A stretch of DNA of 64,000 bases from Balanoglossus misakiensis (Eukaryota > Hemichordata). Every line of letters starts with the position of its first letter. The stretch's first letter is position 1. The notes under the pieces are model-generated. The model saw only the letters and a list, made by a program, of their open reading frames with translations. It was not told the origin of the DNA and ran no database searches. Made by a program: the position numbers and the translations under genes. Below are positions 11,302 through 22,112 of the stretch, piece after piece. Where the stretch lies: NCBI GenBank assembly GCA_040954595.2, contig CM082585.2, forward strand, positions 2,480,001 through 2,544,000, read 5' to 3'.

Positions 11302-11877
11302 TTAATCAGCCTCCTTACAAACAGTAGACATCAGCTATCACGGTATGCATTACCAAGATATAACAAAATAATAGAAATGCAAGTTATATCACTTAATGAT
11401 AAGAATCTCACAGCACAGGCAATACATTTAAACTATTTCACTTCGGGAAAATATATGTGACATTTGACAGCTACATCAGCTTTAAGGCTGTGTATATTAC
11501 TTTTTCTTTCCATGTAGTCCTAACCTTTCCACCCCCAGTTCCCTTTTTCAACATCCAACCTTACAATACATAACTAACATTTCGACTCCACTAGTCATCC
11601 TGATTTTGACACTTTTTCCCCTGTATTATATTCGCCTATGCTTCAACTCCGCTCCCTTCTACTTTGCACAACTTCATGAAATGTTCGCAGTGTTGAGCTT
11701 CTCAAGTGAAGTCCATATTTCCATTTATTTTAAAACAATTCTGAATAGTACACAATGGCTCTGCAAAAAGTACAGTTAACATACAAAGCAAGCATACTAA
11801 AGTAATAACCCCCAAAATGGAAGTCACTCACAGTTCAACCATATTACACCGTAATTGAGCACTCTGCAAGTTCCTTA

Positions 11878-12276
11878 AATTCCTATCCATCATCAACGTT
11901 ACCTACATTACATATTCAACATTTTCTTCTCCTAAATAGCTTCCATTCTAATAGGAATGCCAGCTACATCACCACCTTTCACACAAACCATGGGCAAACA
12001 AGCCACTGCAGACAGCAATCCACCATCGTGTACATATGGTAAGTACCATTCTATAACATTTTAACAATGCAATAATTCCTCAGCACTGATTCCCCTGAAA
12101 CAACATTTCCCTTGTTCCATACTACCACATGATCACAAAGAGTGTTTTGGCTTAGCTTCACAAACAAGAAGCAACAACACTCTTCAGATTTCTTTCGACA
12201 TTAAAATCGACCATTGCTTCCACATAGACAACAATTTCATCAGCAATCCACCATCATCTTCACATGGTATGTACCA
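11878..12276 (+). repeat. exon-bearing segment, copy 2 of the dispersed duplication
   Basis: Near-identical to 7683-8166, but with an internal deletion of about 85 bp (near 12238) that removes the second intron's acceptor and the first part of the second exon. The residual exon end keeps AGCAATCCACCATCATCTTC and the GTATGTAC donor. Confidence 0.8.
11940..12038 (+). CDS. internal coding exon (phase 1-1), duplicate of 7747-7845
   Basis: Preceded by TAAATAG and followed by GTAAGTAC, 99 bp long, open in phase 1-1. It encodes nearly the same 33 residues as 7747-7845, with a few changes near the start (PATSPP in place of PMTTPP). Frame and splice sites are kept, so the duplicated exon could be used. 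Nothing here shows whether it is expressed. Confidence 0.5.
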
Positions 12277-12279
12277 CTC

Positions 12280-13025
12280 GATATGATTTCCACACATGCT
12301 ACACACATTCCTTAGACCTCTTAAAGCTTTTACACCTGCTAAATTTCCCACATTTTCCCCTCCATAAAATTCTTCAAATATATCCTCTTTCCTCTAAAAT
12401 CTCTACTATTATTTGCATCAGTTTATCATCTCTTGGTTACACATACCATAAAAGCTATGTACTCTTTTTATAGACACTGACTACATCGATGCAGCACTCC
12501 CTCAATACATAGCATTTTTAAATTGCAACATACACTTTCAGTCATGTGTCCAAAAAGGTGTTCCTGTAATCCTGTCACTTACCTTACATATGAACCATTT
12601 TAAGTAAGGAAATAAAATCAGGAAAATAATCCAAGCAGTGTCAGCTCTGCCGGCTTCATTGATTTCAGTATATCTTACTTCATTCAATTACATCTAATAC
12701 CAAACTATACTACTTTAAAATTAGGCTTCACCTCAACATGTGCCACTGCCATTTCATATCCCACAACAATGAACAACATCCCAATTTGTTAACACACTGA
12801 TTTACACTATACTAGGTGTCACATGCTTACAGATTACAATCCACACTGCAACCTTTCATTCCAAAAGCAGCCACACCATTTTCCTTTACATCCCAAAGTC
12901 ACAGCCACAAGAACACAGCCTCCACAATTACTATTATCACACAATTCAGATGACACATTCCCATTAAACAGTTTCTTGTATACACCCCAATCCTAAGAAG
13001 CTCCTAACACACATGTATTCCTTTC
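12280..13025. other. intron-like stretch, one further weak exon candidate
   Basis: No clear gene. From about 12475 (after TTTTTATAG) to 12558 the sequence is open in phase 1-1 and is followed by GTGTTCCT, which is a poor donor. I list it as a possibility only. The rest is AC-rich non-coding sequence. Confidence 0.3.
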
Positions 13026-13030
13026 AACAG

Positions 13031-13087
13031 CATCTACAACAGCAAAAAGACAACTGTTCCCCAGTACCAGTACAGCACCAGAAGATG
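13031..13087 (+). CDS. candidate small exon (phase 1-1), 19 codons
   Basis: TTTCAACAG precedes and GTGAGTAC follows 57 bp that is open in phase 1-1. The peptide is basic and Ser/Thr/Pro-rich with KRQLFPST in the middle. It joins in frame to the large final exon at 14352. Confidence 0.45.
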
Positions 13088-13762
13088 GTGAGTACAACTT
13101 CAAACCAATTAACGCAAACTCAAGTTACCATAATCATACCGATAACATTTCTGTATGCATTTCTGTATACGCAGTATGTGGTTCAACTAGTCTCATACAA
13201 AGTGCTCAATACCTCACCAGACCAGAATAAAAAGTCACAGTTATTGAAAAACAATAGGCAGTAAATAATCTCTACAATGTTGTTTCACTAGTCACTGGGG
13301 TCACTCATCAGGAGACTAACCCGTCAAAAATGCAACGGGGAAGCCATGGTTTTTAAACGCACATAGGTGATGCAATGTTGATTAGGGTTGCCACTTTCAC
13401 ATAACAATGAGTACCTGCTTATTCTAATTTGTGGTGTGCAGAGTTTCTACTCTTAGTTGTTGCAAAACTATCCCTTGTGTCTCTGTCCACATCAGCACAC
13501 AAGTTCCTTCCTTTTATTGACTGTGCATATTTATGAAGTCACATATTCCATATGTATGTATCTATTTCTCTATGTACACAAACTATGTTATAACACACCA
13601 TGCAGTGAACCACCATGCAGTGAACCCTCGATTGCAATTCGTCAAAATGCTCTCACATGACCTTAGTCATTTCGCACTGTTCCCTAAGGCATCAGTTCGA
13701 TCTGTTTCTGCCCAGTAATGTTGCCTGGATGTGGTGTGTGTCGTGTTTGGTGTGTTATAAAA

Positions 13763-13925
13763 CACATGATGACTTACATATTTAGGGAACAGTGTATTTT
13801 TGATGACCTCGGGACTGCCAGTCACACCAATACAGTCTGTTTTCCAAACAAGACTGTTTTAGTTGTGACTAGCAGCGTCCTCAATCATCAAAATACACTG
13901 TTGCCCTTATTGTCAATCATCATGT
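13763..13925. repeat. inverted repeat (large hairpin), ~163 bp
   Basis: CACATGATGACT, then GGGAACAGTGTATTTTTGATGA, then CAGTCACA on the left are mirrored by TGTGACTAG, then TCATCAAAATACACTGTTGCCC, then ATCATCATGTG on the right. The arms of about 70 bp leave a ~25-bp loop. It directly precedes a degenerate MITE copy and may be a separate palindromic element. Confidence 0.75.
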
Positions 13926-13945
13926 GTATACTGTTCCCGTTACAG

Positions 13946-14261
13946 CAACAAAGTCTCTCCCTTTCCTGTAATTATGTTTTGTCAAACACACCATTCATGT
14001 TATTCCATATGGATATAGTGAACCTGCAATGTTCAACAACACACAACTTCCACCCCGTTTATATCATACAACAGTACAAATTCGCCTCTATGAATACACA
14101 GTACAGAATAATTATTCATTTCAATATGTCAACAAGCACCATAAAAGTTGTATATGGTCAAACATTAATTCACTATATATCTACTTGTAGAATTACATGA
14201 ACAGTGTTTTGTATCAAACATAATTAATGTTGAAACAGCAGCAAGAGAGGAATTTGTCCCT
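13946..14261. mobile_element. degenerate copy of the palindromic MITE
   Basis: Both ends resemble the 10956-11301 element: AACAAAGTCTCTCCCTTTCC on the left, and TTGTATCAAACATAATTAAT followed by GAGAGGAATTTGTCCC on the right. The right end is followed by TTAA (14262-14265); the left target site is not preserved. Confidence 0.7.
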
Positions 14262-14351
14262 TTAACTTCCACTTATCTATATTCTCAGCAACTGAAATAC
14301 ACACCCTTAACATTCACTACACAATCACACTATTACTGTCTATATTTCCAG

Positions 14352-15451
14352 CTCCTTCCATGAAACGAAGAATGCTACAAATCCACAATCCAGCATCTGC
14401 AACAACCAAACCAACAACAGCCACTGGGTATGTCCACAACTTGCATCAGACAGGCACAAGACTCACCGGACAGCTACAAACAAACACCAGTACATACATC
14501 AGATTCATATCATTTTCAGCACAAAAACATTACGATTCTCTCAACATTGCAGCTACAGGGAAACTACCCATTACTCTCTATGACATAAAATTTCAACCAT
14601 GCTTTAACAAACTTGACGAAGACGAGATCAAACTGCAAATCAACACAACCATAAAAATCATTAACACATGCACATTCCCTTATTGTCAGCAACCAAACAT
14701 CATCACTCCCCTAAATACAGTCCACATGAAAAAAGATTACGAACACATCAACATCACTGCACACATCATACAACAGGACAACATTCAGTATGGCTTAAAA
14801 TCTACACACAAATCACTTCCCATGAGAAACAACATAATTTCCGATCACACCACAGCCATTCGCTTGTCAGCTTGGGGGCCATTCAGCAACAGCCTACACA
14901 TTAACACATCATACAGTTTCAATGAAGTAACAGTTAGATCTTACCTCGGCCAAAAATACTTATCCACACACACAAACACAAAAATCACACCAACCACAAC
15001 ACTGCAAAACTACACCACTCACTACACTGACCCAAACACAAACACCCTGATAACCAAACCACACCTATGCTCATTCCAAAAAACCCTGACATGTATAAAA
15101 CACAACTGCAACCAAACCATACCATACCCAAATGACACACTCCCAACTCTGATAAAATGCACAAAATGCCACTCGTCCCAACATACCACAAACATGCCCA
15201 TCCAGTTCACCGGTTCAATTACAGTACAACACAATGACGAATACCTGGAACTATACTTTCACAAAACCACACTTACAGCATACCTATCTACACTGAACCC
15301 CCAACATTACGGCCAACCACAAGGAAACCCACTCGTACTCTTCACTTCTGATAACATAGCATCCACCTTCCTGACTGAAACTCATGACTTCTCCATTACC
15401 TATGACATCCACAGCCGCGTCATCACATCATTCACCCTTCACTCACAGTAG
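14352..15451 (+). CDS. RPA-like OB-fold protein, large final exon
   Basis: TATTTCCAG ends at 14351 and the frame is open from there to the TAG at 15449-15451, with the first ATG at 14360. The protein (~366 residues with the splice-shared codon) resembles replication protein A-type single-stranded DNA-binding proteins. An N-terminal OB-like part begins GYVHNLHQTGTRL and has ITLYDIKFQP. A second OB-like part has RLSAWGPFSNSLHI, then YSFNEVTVRSYLGQKYLST. A third part carries a possible zinc ribbon (CIKHNC ... CTKC), as in the RPA70 C-terminal domain. The gene is very AC-rich and G-poor on the coding strand. Such proteins are host paralogues or accessory proteins of some Helitrons; no Rep/helicase gene is in the window. 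Fold assignment is by motif only. Confidence 0.6.
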
Positions 15452-15474
15452 TTATCATACTCATTTCATGGCGT

Positions 15475-15624
15475 TTCTCCCACTATCACATCCTACAAAC
15501 ACGATGCAAGTTGTTTGTCATTGAATATGGATTCTCTATATATCCACATGTAGAATAATACGAACACTGTCTTGTATCAAACATTATTAATAGAAAAGGA
15601 CAGCGAAAGACAGACTTTGTCCCT
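15475..15624. mobile_element. 3' half of the palindromic MITE
   Basis: It matches the right half of 10956-11301 and 13946-14261 (CTATATATCCACATGTAGAA, then TTGTATCAAACATTATTAAT, then AGACTTTGTCCC) and is followed by TTAA at 15625-15628. The left half is missing. Confidence 0.7.
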
Positions 15625-16551
15625 TTAACATTCTTTGGAAAGCTTTGCTTTTAAAGACAACTTGTGAACTATGTTTTTCACTATGTCCACAAGTTCAATA
15701 TAGTTCGACTGTTATTATTTAACATTTTTGCACAATCTTTGTTTCACTTTTCTATTTATATTTTTTACTGCATTTTGCTTGAGCATCACAGCATATGAGT
15801 ATATCTTGATAATTTCAAACCCATAGTTCAAAACCAAAGGGCAGCGAGAGACAAACTTTGCCCCTTTAACATTCTTTGGAAAGCTTCGCTTTTAACGACA
15901 ACTTGTGAACTATGTTTTTCACTATGTCCACAAGTTCAATATAGTTCGACTGTTATTATTTAACATTTTTGCGAAATCTTGTTTCACTTTTCTATTTATA
16001 TTTTTTACTGCATTTTGCTCGAGCATCACAGCATATGAGTATATCTTGATAACTTCAAACCCATAGTTCAAAACCAAAGGGCAGCGAGAGACAAACTTTG
16101 CCCCTTTAACATTCTTTGAAAAGCTTTGCTTTTAACGACAACTTGTGAACTATGTTTTTCACTATGTCCACAAGTTCAATATAGTTCGACTGTTATTATT
16201 TAACATTTTTGCGAAATCTTTGTTTCACTTTTCTATTTATATTTTTTCCTGCATTTTGCTTGAGCATCACAGCATTTGAGTATATCTTGATAACTTCAAA
16301 CCCATAGTTCAAAACCAAAGGGCAGCGACAGACAGACTTTGTCCCTTCAACATTCTTTGGAAAGCTTTGTTTTTTAACAAGTTGTGAACTATGTTTTTTT
16401 ACTATGTGCACAAGTTCAATATAGTCTAGCTGTTGTTATTTAACATTCTTGAGAAATCTTTGTTTCACTTTCTATTTATATTTTTTACTGCATTTTGCTT
16501 GAGCATCACAGCATATGAGTATATCTTGATAACTTCAACCCCATAGTTTCC
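15603..16551. repeat. tandem array, four copies of a ~240-bp unit
   Basis: Copies start with AACATTCTTTG at about 15627, 15868, 16108 and 16349. Each unit ends in a GGGCAGCGAGAGACAAACTT-type block, which is the terminus of the neighbouring palindromic MITE. The array therefore seems to have been seeded by a MITE end plus ~190 bp of flanking sequence. It is non-coding. Confidence 0.9.
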
Positions 16552-16734
16552 CATTCCTCTTAACCTCTATGTTCAGCCAGAGATTAAAATAAATAACTGC
16601 CTACTTATTTACAACTGCCTCTTGACTCTAATTTTTCCCTTGTCAACTTCTTTGAATGCCTCACTATCAACAAACCTACGTTAACTACATTCAACACTCC
16701 TTCAATCATTAAACATTAATGTACACTATGTGCC

Positions 16735-17058
16735 AAAAATGAAAAGCTTCATTTGCAACGCACCTGCTACACCTGCCTATCTCATAAATTATGTACATAC
16801 CTAATTCCAGGCTAACCAGTGCAAGTAGAGTTTGGTTTTTGTTGCACATAGACTAGTATGGGAGTCCACACTTTTTGCCCCAAATTTACAGTGACCTCAC
16901 AGGACCTTTCACCTTAAACTGACATGAATGAAGACTTCTACATAAATTAATAGCATCCTATCTTTACATTTCGCACAAATAAGCACCAAACACTATTGCT
17001 TATTGCTATGTTCCTATGTGCTATTTCGGCTTGGGCCCACTATCGCTGCTTGCAGCTA
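16735..17058 (-). mobile_element. fragment of the GCTGCAAGCAGC dispersed family, truncating gypsy 1
   Basis: On the minus strand it starts at AGCTGCAAGCAGCGATAGTG, contains GGGCCCAAGC, ACATAGCAATAAGC and the TTAGCCTGGAATTAGGTATG core, and stops near 16735. Gypsy 1 coding sequence runs directly into it, and the last few codons of the pol frame (CKQR) are supplied by this element. It has therefore replaced the gypsy 3' end. Confidence 0.75.
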
Positions 17059-19649
17059 TATTTCTTATTGCTATTTAAGTGTCTCAATTTATAATTCCAT
17101 GGGGAAACTGCTTCTGAAATTACATACGGACCCGTCCATTTATGTACAAACTTCTTATTAACCCCAGGCTTAACAGCGGGTGTATATAAATAAACAGGAT
17201 CCCCTACTTTAAGAGTCTGTGACCGCTGGATATTTTGATCATAGCGGTCTTTCATATTCTGCTGATATCTATCTATGTTTTGTTTGGCGTATCGATGAGC
17301 TATATCCCTTTTTGTGGCTAAGTGTTTAAGGTGTGTATCTATATTTCTTGTCCTACCCTCCACTGGTTGGAATTCAACATCCATGGGCAATGTGGGATGC
17401 CGACCGTATAACAGATAAAAAGGGCTGAACCCACTGGACTCTTGAGGGCTAACTCTATAAGCGAAAAGCACTGAACTTAGGCACCGATCCCAATCTTTCT
17501 GTTTACTATCGACACACATGGATAGCATGTCGACTAAGCAACCATTAAAACGCTCTGTAAGGCCATTAGTTTGTGGACGATAAGGGGTGGAAACTTTCCT
17601 TTGAATGTTGAAGAATTTACAAGTTTCTTGAACAACTTGAGACAAAAAATTCGATCCCTGATCACTCATCAAAACTCTTGGACTGCCATAAGTAGCGATG
17701 ACTTCATCAAACAAGACCTTAGCAACTGTCTCAGCTCGTGCATTTCGTAATGGATACGCTAGTGGGATTTTAGAAAAGTAGTCAGTGAGTACTAGAATGT
17801 ACTTATGAGTATGACCATCATAAGTTCTAGGGAGTGGTCCCACAATATCCATACCCAATCGGTCCCAGGGTCCTGAAACTGGAATAGGTAACAACTTGGC
17901 GTGTGTTGGGGGTGTGGCTCGTTTTCTTGTGTGGCAATGTGCGCACGTCTTAACGTACATGTTAACGTCCCGAGGCATTCGTTCCCAAAAATATCTCTGC
18001 CTCAGAACTCCTAACGTCTTGGTATACCCTAAATGTCCCCCCAAAACACAATCGTGAGCCCCCCTTAAGACATAATTTCGTAAAGATTTAGGTATTACGA
18101 CCTGCCTAACACAGTCAAGCTTATCAATTGATTTCCCCGTGGGTTTCCAAAAATGATACAAAACCCCGTCAACAATGTCATAATTTGGAGCCATATTAAC
18201 GAATTTACGAGCTAGCTTGAGATCAGTAGGCAATTCATCATTCTCCAAATAATTAAGAAATTTATTTAGATAACTATCCTTTCTTTGCTCTCCCTTCATT
18301 TGTGATTGAACCTCTTCATCAAATGTATCCTCGATTTGTGACTGAGAGGAATTATCGGAGCTACGAGTTAAAGTCCCGTACCCTGAGGTGGCCTCAGTAT
18401 TAGGAGAATCATTAACCTCAGGTTCCGGTCGATGCCTTATCTCAACATTTTTTACACCAAGCGGATGTGATGGCTCAGTATTTACAGACTTATCTAACAT
18501 TACGATTTGGCTATTAGGTTTGTAGTTTATCTCGGGTGCCTGCTCTAAGTTAGTTACATCAGACTTGTACCCTTCACACTGGGGATAAGGTCGCCTTGAC
18601 AACCCGTCAGCATTCATATGTTTCCTACCAGGTCTGTAAATAATTTCATAGTCATATTGTTGCATGGTCATGATCCAACGTCCAATACGGCCTTTAGGTA
18701 TTTTCTGTTTGAACATGTATGTTAAGTTGGAATGGTCCGTTACTATGGTGATATGATTATTACGAATGTATTGATCACAATAACGAATGGCATGGACTAC
18801 CGCCAATGCTTCCATTTCAGTTACTGTATAATTTCGTTCATGACAATTTAAACTTCTCCCGCCATACAAAAAAACTCGTTCAATACCATCCTGTTGTTGT
18901 GCCAATAAAAAACCAAGTGCATGAGTGGAACAATCCGTATAAACAATGAAATCTTTACTGGAATCAGGATACCCCAATATCGGTGCTTCGCATAAAACCT
19001 GTTTCAACTGTTGAAATGCAGCTTCGCACCTTTCATTCCAAAGGAATTTTTCATCCTTACCCAACAACTTATGCAATGGCCTGGCGATAATGGAGAAATT
19101 CTTAATGAATTTCCGATAGTAATTAGCTAAACCTAGAAATGACTTAAGTTGCGTGACAGTGTGAGGGCGGGGATAATTCTTGACAGCGGTCACTTTGCTC
19201 TCGTCAACAGCGATTCTGTCTCGGTCTATAATATGACCTAGAAATTTAACGCTCTTTCTCATTAATTGACATTTGCCGGGTTTTAACTTAAGTCCGGCGT
19301 CGCGTAATCTAGTCAAAACTGTGTCAAGATGTTGCAAATGCTCTTCGAATGTGCTACTGAAAATTATGTCGTCGATATAACAAAGTACATATTGCCACAT
19401 AATATTGCGCAAAACAAATTGCATGGTGCGTTGAAAACAACTAGCACTGTTGCGTAATCCTTGAGCTAGGCGACGATATTGGTATAACCCTTGATGAGTT
19501 ACAAAAGCTGTCTTAGGTCTACTCTCTTCGTCTAAATCTAACTGAAAAAATCCAGACTGTAAATCTAAAGTGGAAAAATACTGCGGCTTGCTTCTCCCTA
19601 ACATTTCAAGTGATTCGTCTGTTCGCGGCAAGGGAAAAGAGTCAGGCAC
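17040..19649 (-). pseudogene. pol: gypsy 1 pol: RT, RNase H, integrase (C-terminus lost)
   Basis: This frame continues the RT that starts in 20852-19656; the two are in one frame, separated by a single TAA. It begins inside RT (STLDLQSGF), has the catalytic CYIDDIIF, then RNase H (VYTDCSTHALGF, EMEALAVVHA, IVTDHSN, NADGLSRR). The integrase has an HHCC zinc domain (GGHLGYTK ... CAHCHTRK), then the DDE core: GMDIVGP, MSDQGSNF, NGLTERFNG. A GPYVISEAV-type C-terminal domain is cut off by the repeat at 16735-17058. All RT, RNase H and integrase catalytic residues are present; the stop and the truncation make the copy non-autonomous. Confidence 0.92.
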
Positions 19650-19655
19650 GGTAAT

Positions 19656-20852
19656 TTAGTTCAATTGTCGAAAATCAGTACAAAATCGCCACGATCCGTC
19701 GGGTTTGCGAACTAAAACAACTGGACTCGCGTATGGAGAGGTAGATGGTTCAATTATACCCTGCGCTAATAATTTGTCAACTTGTGATTCTAATTCTCGC
19801 CTTTTCTCCGGCGTTACTCTGTACGGTGGACGTCTAAATGGTACGGCCCCCTCCTCAAGTGGGATTGTATGCTTGATTATATCACAATGACCTAATTTGC
19901 CAGTAGAATCAACAAAAGCATCAGAGTTTCTGAGCAACACCTGTTTAAGTTGTTCCCTCTCTTCATTATTTACATCTAAGTTGTCTAATCGCAATTGAGT
20001 CAACAAGTAATTTGTTTTGGTCTGTTTAACACTTGACGATACTGTGCTAACATTAGGCTTATCTAAAGGAATGATATGACTTTGAACAGGCAAGGGCGAG
20101 AACATTCCGACAACAGTATTTTTCTTTATACAAACTTCAGATTCTAAAGTATTAACAACACGCACAGGAATAAATTTCTTGTCGGAATATGCCAAACTTC
20201 TCGCCATTAGAACACCAGGAGGTAATTTAGACCTCTTATCGTTAACACAACCTAGAATACCATTTCGAAATTTAGAAGACACTTTAGTTGTAAATATTGC
20301 TTCGCTATTTGGAGGAATTAAAACATTATTACTAGCCCTGACAGATACCTTTGATTTTAAATTTATACTATTGGTTTGGAAATTAACAACAGCACCATAA
20401 CGTCGCATAAAATCAACACCCAAAATTAAATCATGGCTGAGAGTGTCGACAAGGTTAACGTATAAAATTACCGTTTGATTCCCAACTTGAGCAGGTATTT
20501 TCATAAATCCCATCACATTTAGTTTACTTGCATCAGCAGTTTGAACAGAATGATAACGAGATTTATAAATTTGATATTTGCTCAGTTCAGGAACCATTTT
20601 CAACAGTCGGATTGGTGCGACAGTTATGTTTGCTCCGGTATTAATTAAAGAATGTACATCTCTTGAACAAATGGAAACAATAATCTTATTATCACTAAGA
20701 ATAGGGGTTTCATCAGATTGACCACTAGTGCCCCTTATGTCCTGCGCTCCCTTACGAGTCTGATTAAATCCAAATTGCGGCCGTTCACTGGGTGACTCAG
20801 CGGAACAAATATCCCAAGTGGGCCTTAATTGTTTAAATGAGCACGTCGACAA
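19656..20852 (-). pseudogene. pol: gypsy 1 protease and start of RT, ends at a premature TAA
   Basis: The N-terminal third is an aspartic protease domain, but its active-site motif reads INTGANIT where the family has DTGA. The catalytic aspartate codon has become AAT at 20642-20640. A later LILGVDFMRRYGA segment is the usual second protease motif. RT begins with GIIEPSTSPYASPVVLV and runs to FCTDFRQLN, then an in-frame TAA at 19658-19656. It overlaps the end of gag by 28 bp in another frame, consistent with gag-pol frameshifting. Confidence 0.85.
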
Positions 20853-21973
20853 TTTCGTGCGATATGCCCAGGTTGTTTACAAGAATAACAAATTCGAGTA
20901 TCAAAATATCTGCGGGAGTTACTAGGACAATTGGGAGCACTATGACCTATTTGACGACAATTAAAGCATTCTACCTGAGCATTTCGTATTGCTCGTCCTC
21001 CATAGGTAGCAGGTGGTCGTCTTGCGTAGTTGGCAGGTGGTCGTCTTGCGTAGTCGGCAGGTGGTCGCCTCTGTTCTGAACGTCGGTCCCCTGGATGTTG
21101 CGGTTTCTGGTCTGCTCTGCTCTGAAGGGTCTTGATCTCTTCAGATAAAGTGTTCAGGTGGCCGATGATCGCTCGGACGCCGGGGGTGGGTTCATCCTCG
21201 TCTGAGGGGAGCTTGGTGACAACTTCAGCTGTTTTGGCGTGTAGATACGCCGACGCAAAATCCTTAGGAGTCCGTCCCGCCACGAAGGCCTGTATTTTAG
21301 GTCTCAGGCCGTTCATGAAGAAAGACAGGAGCTCCCTGTCGGATTTTTGCGCCTTGTCGCTTTTATCTTTGAGCAAAGCTGCATATTGCTCGACCGACTG
21401 GCGGGGCTGCTGTCTAAGCTTGTATAGCTGTTGGTCGTACAGCCACATAGGGCCATACTTACCAAAGCGTTCCCGCAGCTTAGTTCCGATGGTCTCGAGG
21501 TCGTTCTTCACCTCGTCAGGCTGGCTCCGGAACCATCGTTCGGCCTCTCCGGCAAGGTATAGACCAATGCCGCTTCGTTTCTTGTCGTCCGCCCAGCCCC
21601 TGAAGTTGGCAAAGTCTAGGTATCTTTGCCACCACTGATGTACGTTTTCGTCTTCACGACCTCTGAAGGTTGCTGGTGATAAACCGTCTGAGCTATCAGT
21701 ACAAGCCAAACGGATTTCAGCCAGCTGGGCTTGTAAGATGCCCTGCCATTCAGCACCTTGTACTTCTGCCGCTTGTTCAGGAGCCGGTTGTTGTGGCTCT
21801 GCCTCAGCTTTCACTTCTGCCTCTAGTGGTAGTGGAAGTTGGTTATCTGCCATTCTGATGCTGTATCTCGTCCCACTACGTGTTGTCATCAACGAGTTTG
21901 CTTCGATACCCGTCGGACTTCTCCACCAAATGTTACGGTTGGTCCAGATGGTACTCCAACTTTGCAGTAGCAA
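20825..21973 (-). CDS. gag: gypsy 1 Gag with two CCHC zinc knuckles
   Basis: An open frame of 382 residues. After a low-complexity Glu/Ala/Pro-rich N-terminus comes a capsid-like region (ENVHQWWQRYLDFANFRGW, AERWFRS, LRQQPRQSVEQYAALL). Two nucleocapsid zinc knuckles follow (CFNCRQIGHSAPNC and CYSCKQPGHIARNC), with an Arg/Pro-rich repeat (YARRPPANYARRPP) before them. It lies just inside the primer-binding site. The frame is intact and shares its last 28 bp with the pol frame. The internal start at codon 29 (MTTRSG) is an equally good initiator. Confidence 0.9.
   Translation of the reverse strand: MLLQSWSTIWTNRNIWWRSPTGIEANSLMTTRSGTRYSIRMADNQLPLPLEAEVKAEAEPQQPAPEQAAEVQGAEWQGILQAQLAEIRLACTDSSDGLSPATFRGREDENVHQWWQRYLDFANFRGWADDKKRSGIGLYLAGEAERWFRSQPDEVKNDLETIGTKLRERFGKYGPMWLYDQQLYKLRQQPRQSVEQYAALLKDKSDKAQKSDRELLSFFMNGLRPKIQAFVAGRTPKDFASAYLHAKTAEVVTKLPSDEDEPTPGVRAIIGHLNTLSEEIKTLQSRADQKPQHPGDRRSEQRRPPADYARRPPANYARRPPATYGGRAIRNAQVECFNCRQIGHSAPNCPSNSRRYFDTRICYSCKQPGHIARNCRRAHLNN
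21911..21928 (-). promoter_or_regulatory. primer-binding site candidate of gypsy 1
   Basis: On the minus strand, two bases after the LTR end, TGGTGGAGAAGTCCGACG begins with the TGG expected to pair with a tRNA 3' CCA. I do not assign the tRNA. Confidence 0.6.
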
Positions 21974-22112
21974 AGAGGTGTACAGGATCTACCAAAGTAG
22001 AGACTCGTTGAGACTGGATGTAGTGGGAGTCAGAATGCTTTATTTCTGGTGCAAAGGCTTTACAACACACGGTTGTCTGCAAGATGGTTGTTCTACCCAA
22101 AAGCAAGAAATT
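21931..22112 (-). repeat. truncated 5' LTR of gypsy 1
   Basis: Matches 22452-22632 almost base for base, starting at TGTTACGG. The match stops abruptly after AAGCAAGAAATT, where the tandem-array sequence GGAGTTATGCTGC begins. Confidence 0.85.

Larger units (their letters stand above)
17059..22112 (-). mobile_element. Ty3/gypsy LTR retrotransposon 1, both ends damaged
   Basis: On the minus strand it runs: partial 5' LTR, primer site, gag, protease-RT-RNase H-integrase. The 3' part of pol, the polypurine tract and the 3' LTR are missing. The 5' LTR keeps only its last 182 bp; a full 720-bp LTR of the same family is present nearby at 22452-23171. Confidence 0.9.

Noticed and set aside
12475-12558. 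Seventh exon of the OB-fold gene
   Set aside because: Open and in phase 1-1, but the donor GTGTTC is weak and there is no similarity to the other exons.
14985-15234. Minus-strand Cys/Gly-rich frames
   Set aside because: They are antisense shadows of the AC-rich OB-fold exon.
15603-16551. Regularly spaced repeats as a possible CRISPR array
   Set aside because: The whole ~240-bp unit repeats, with no short repeat/unique spacer pattern, and the genome is eukaryotic.
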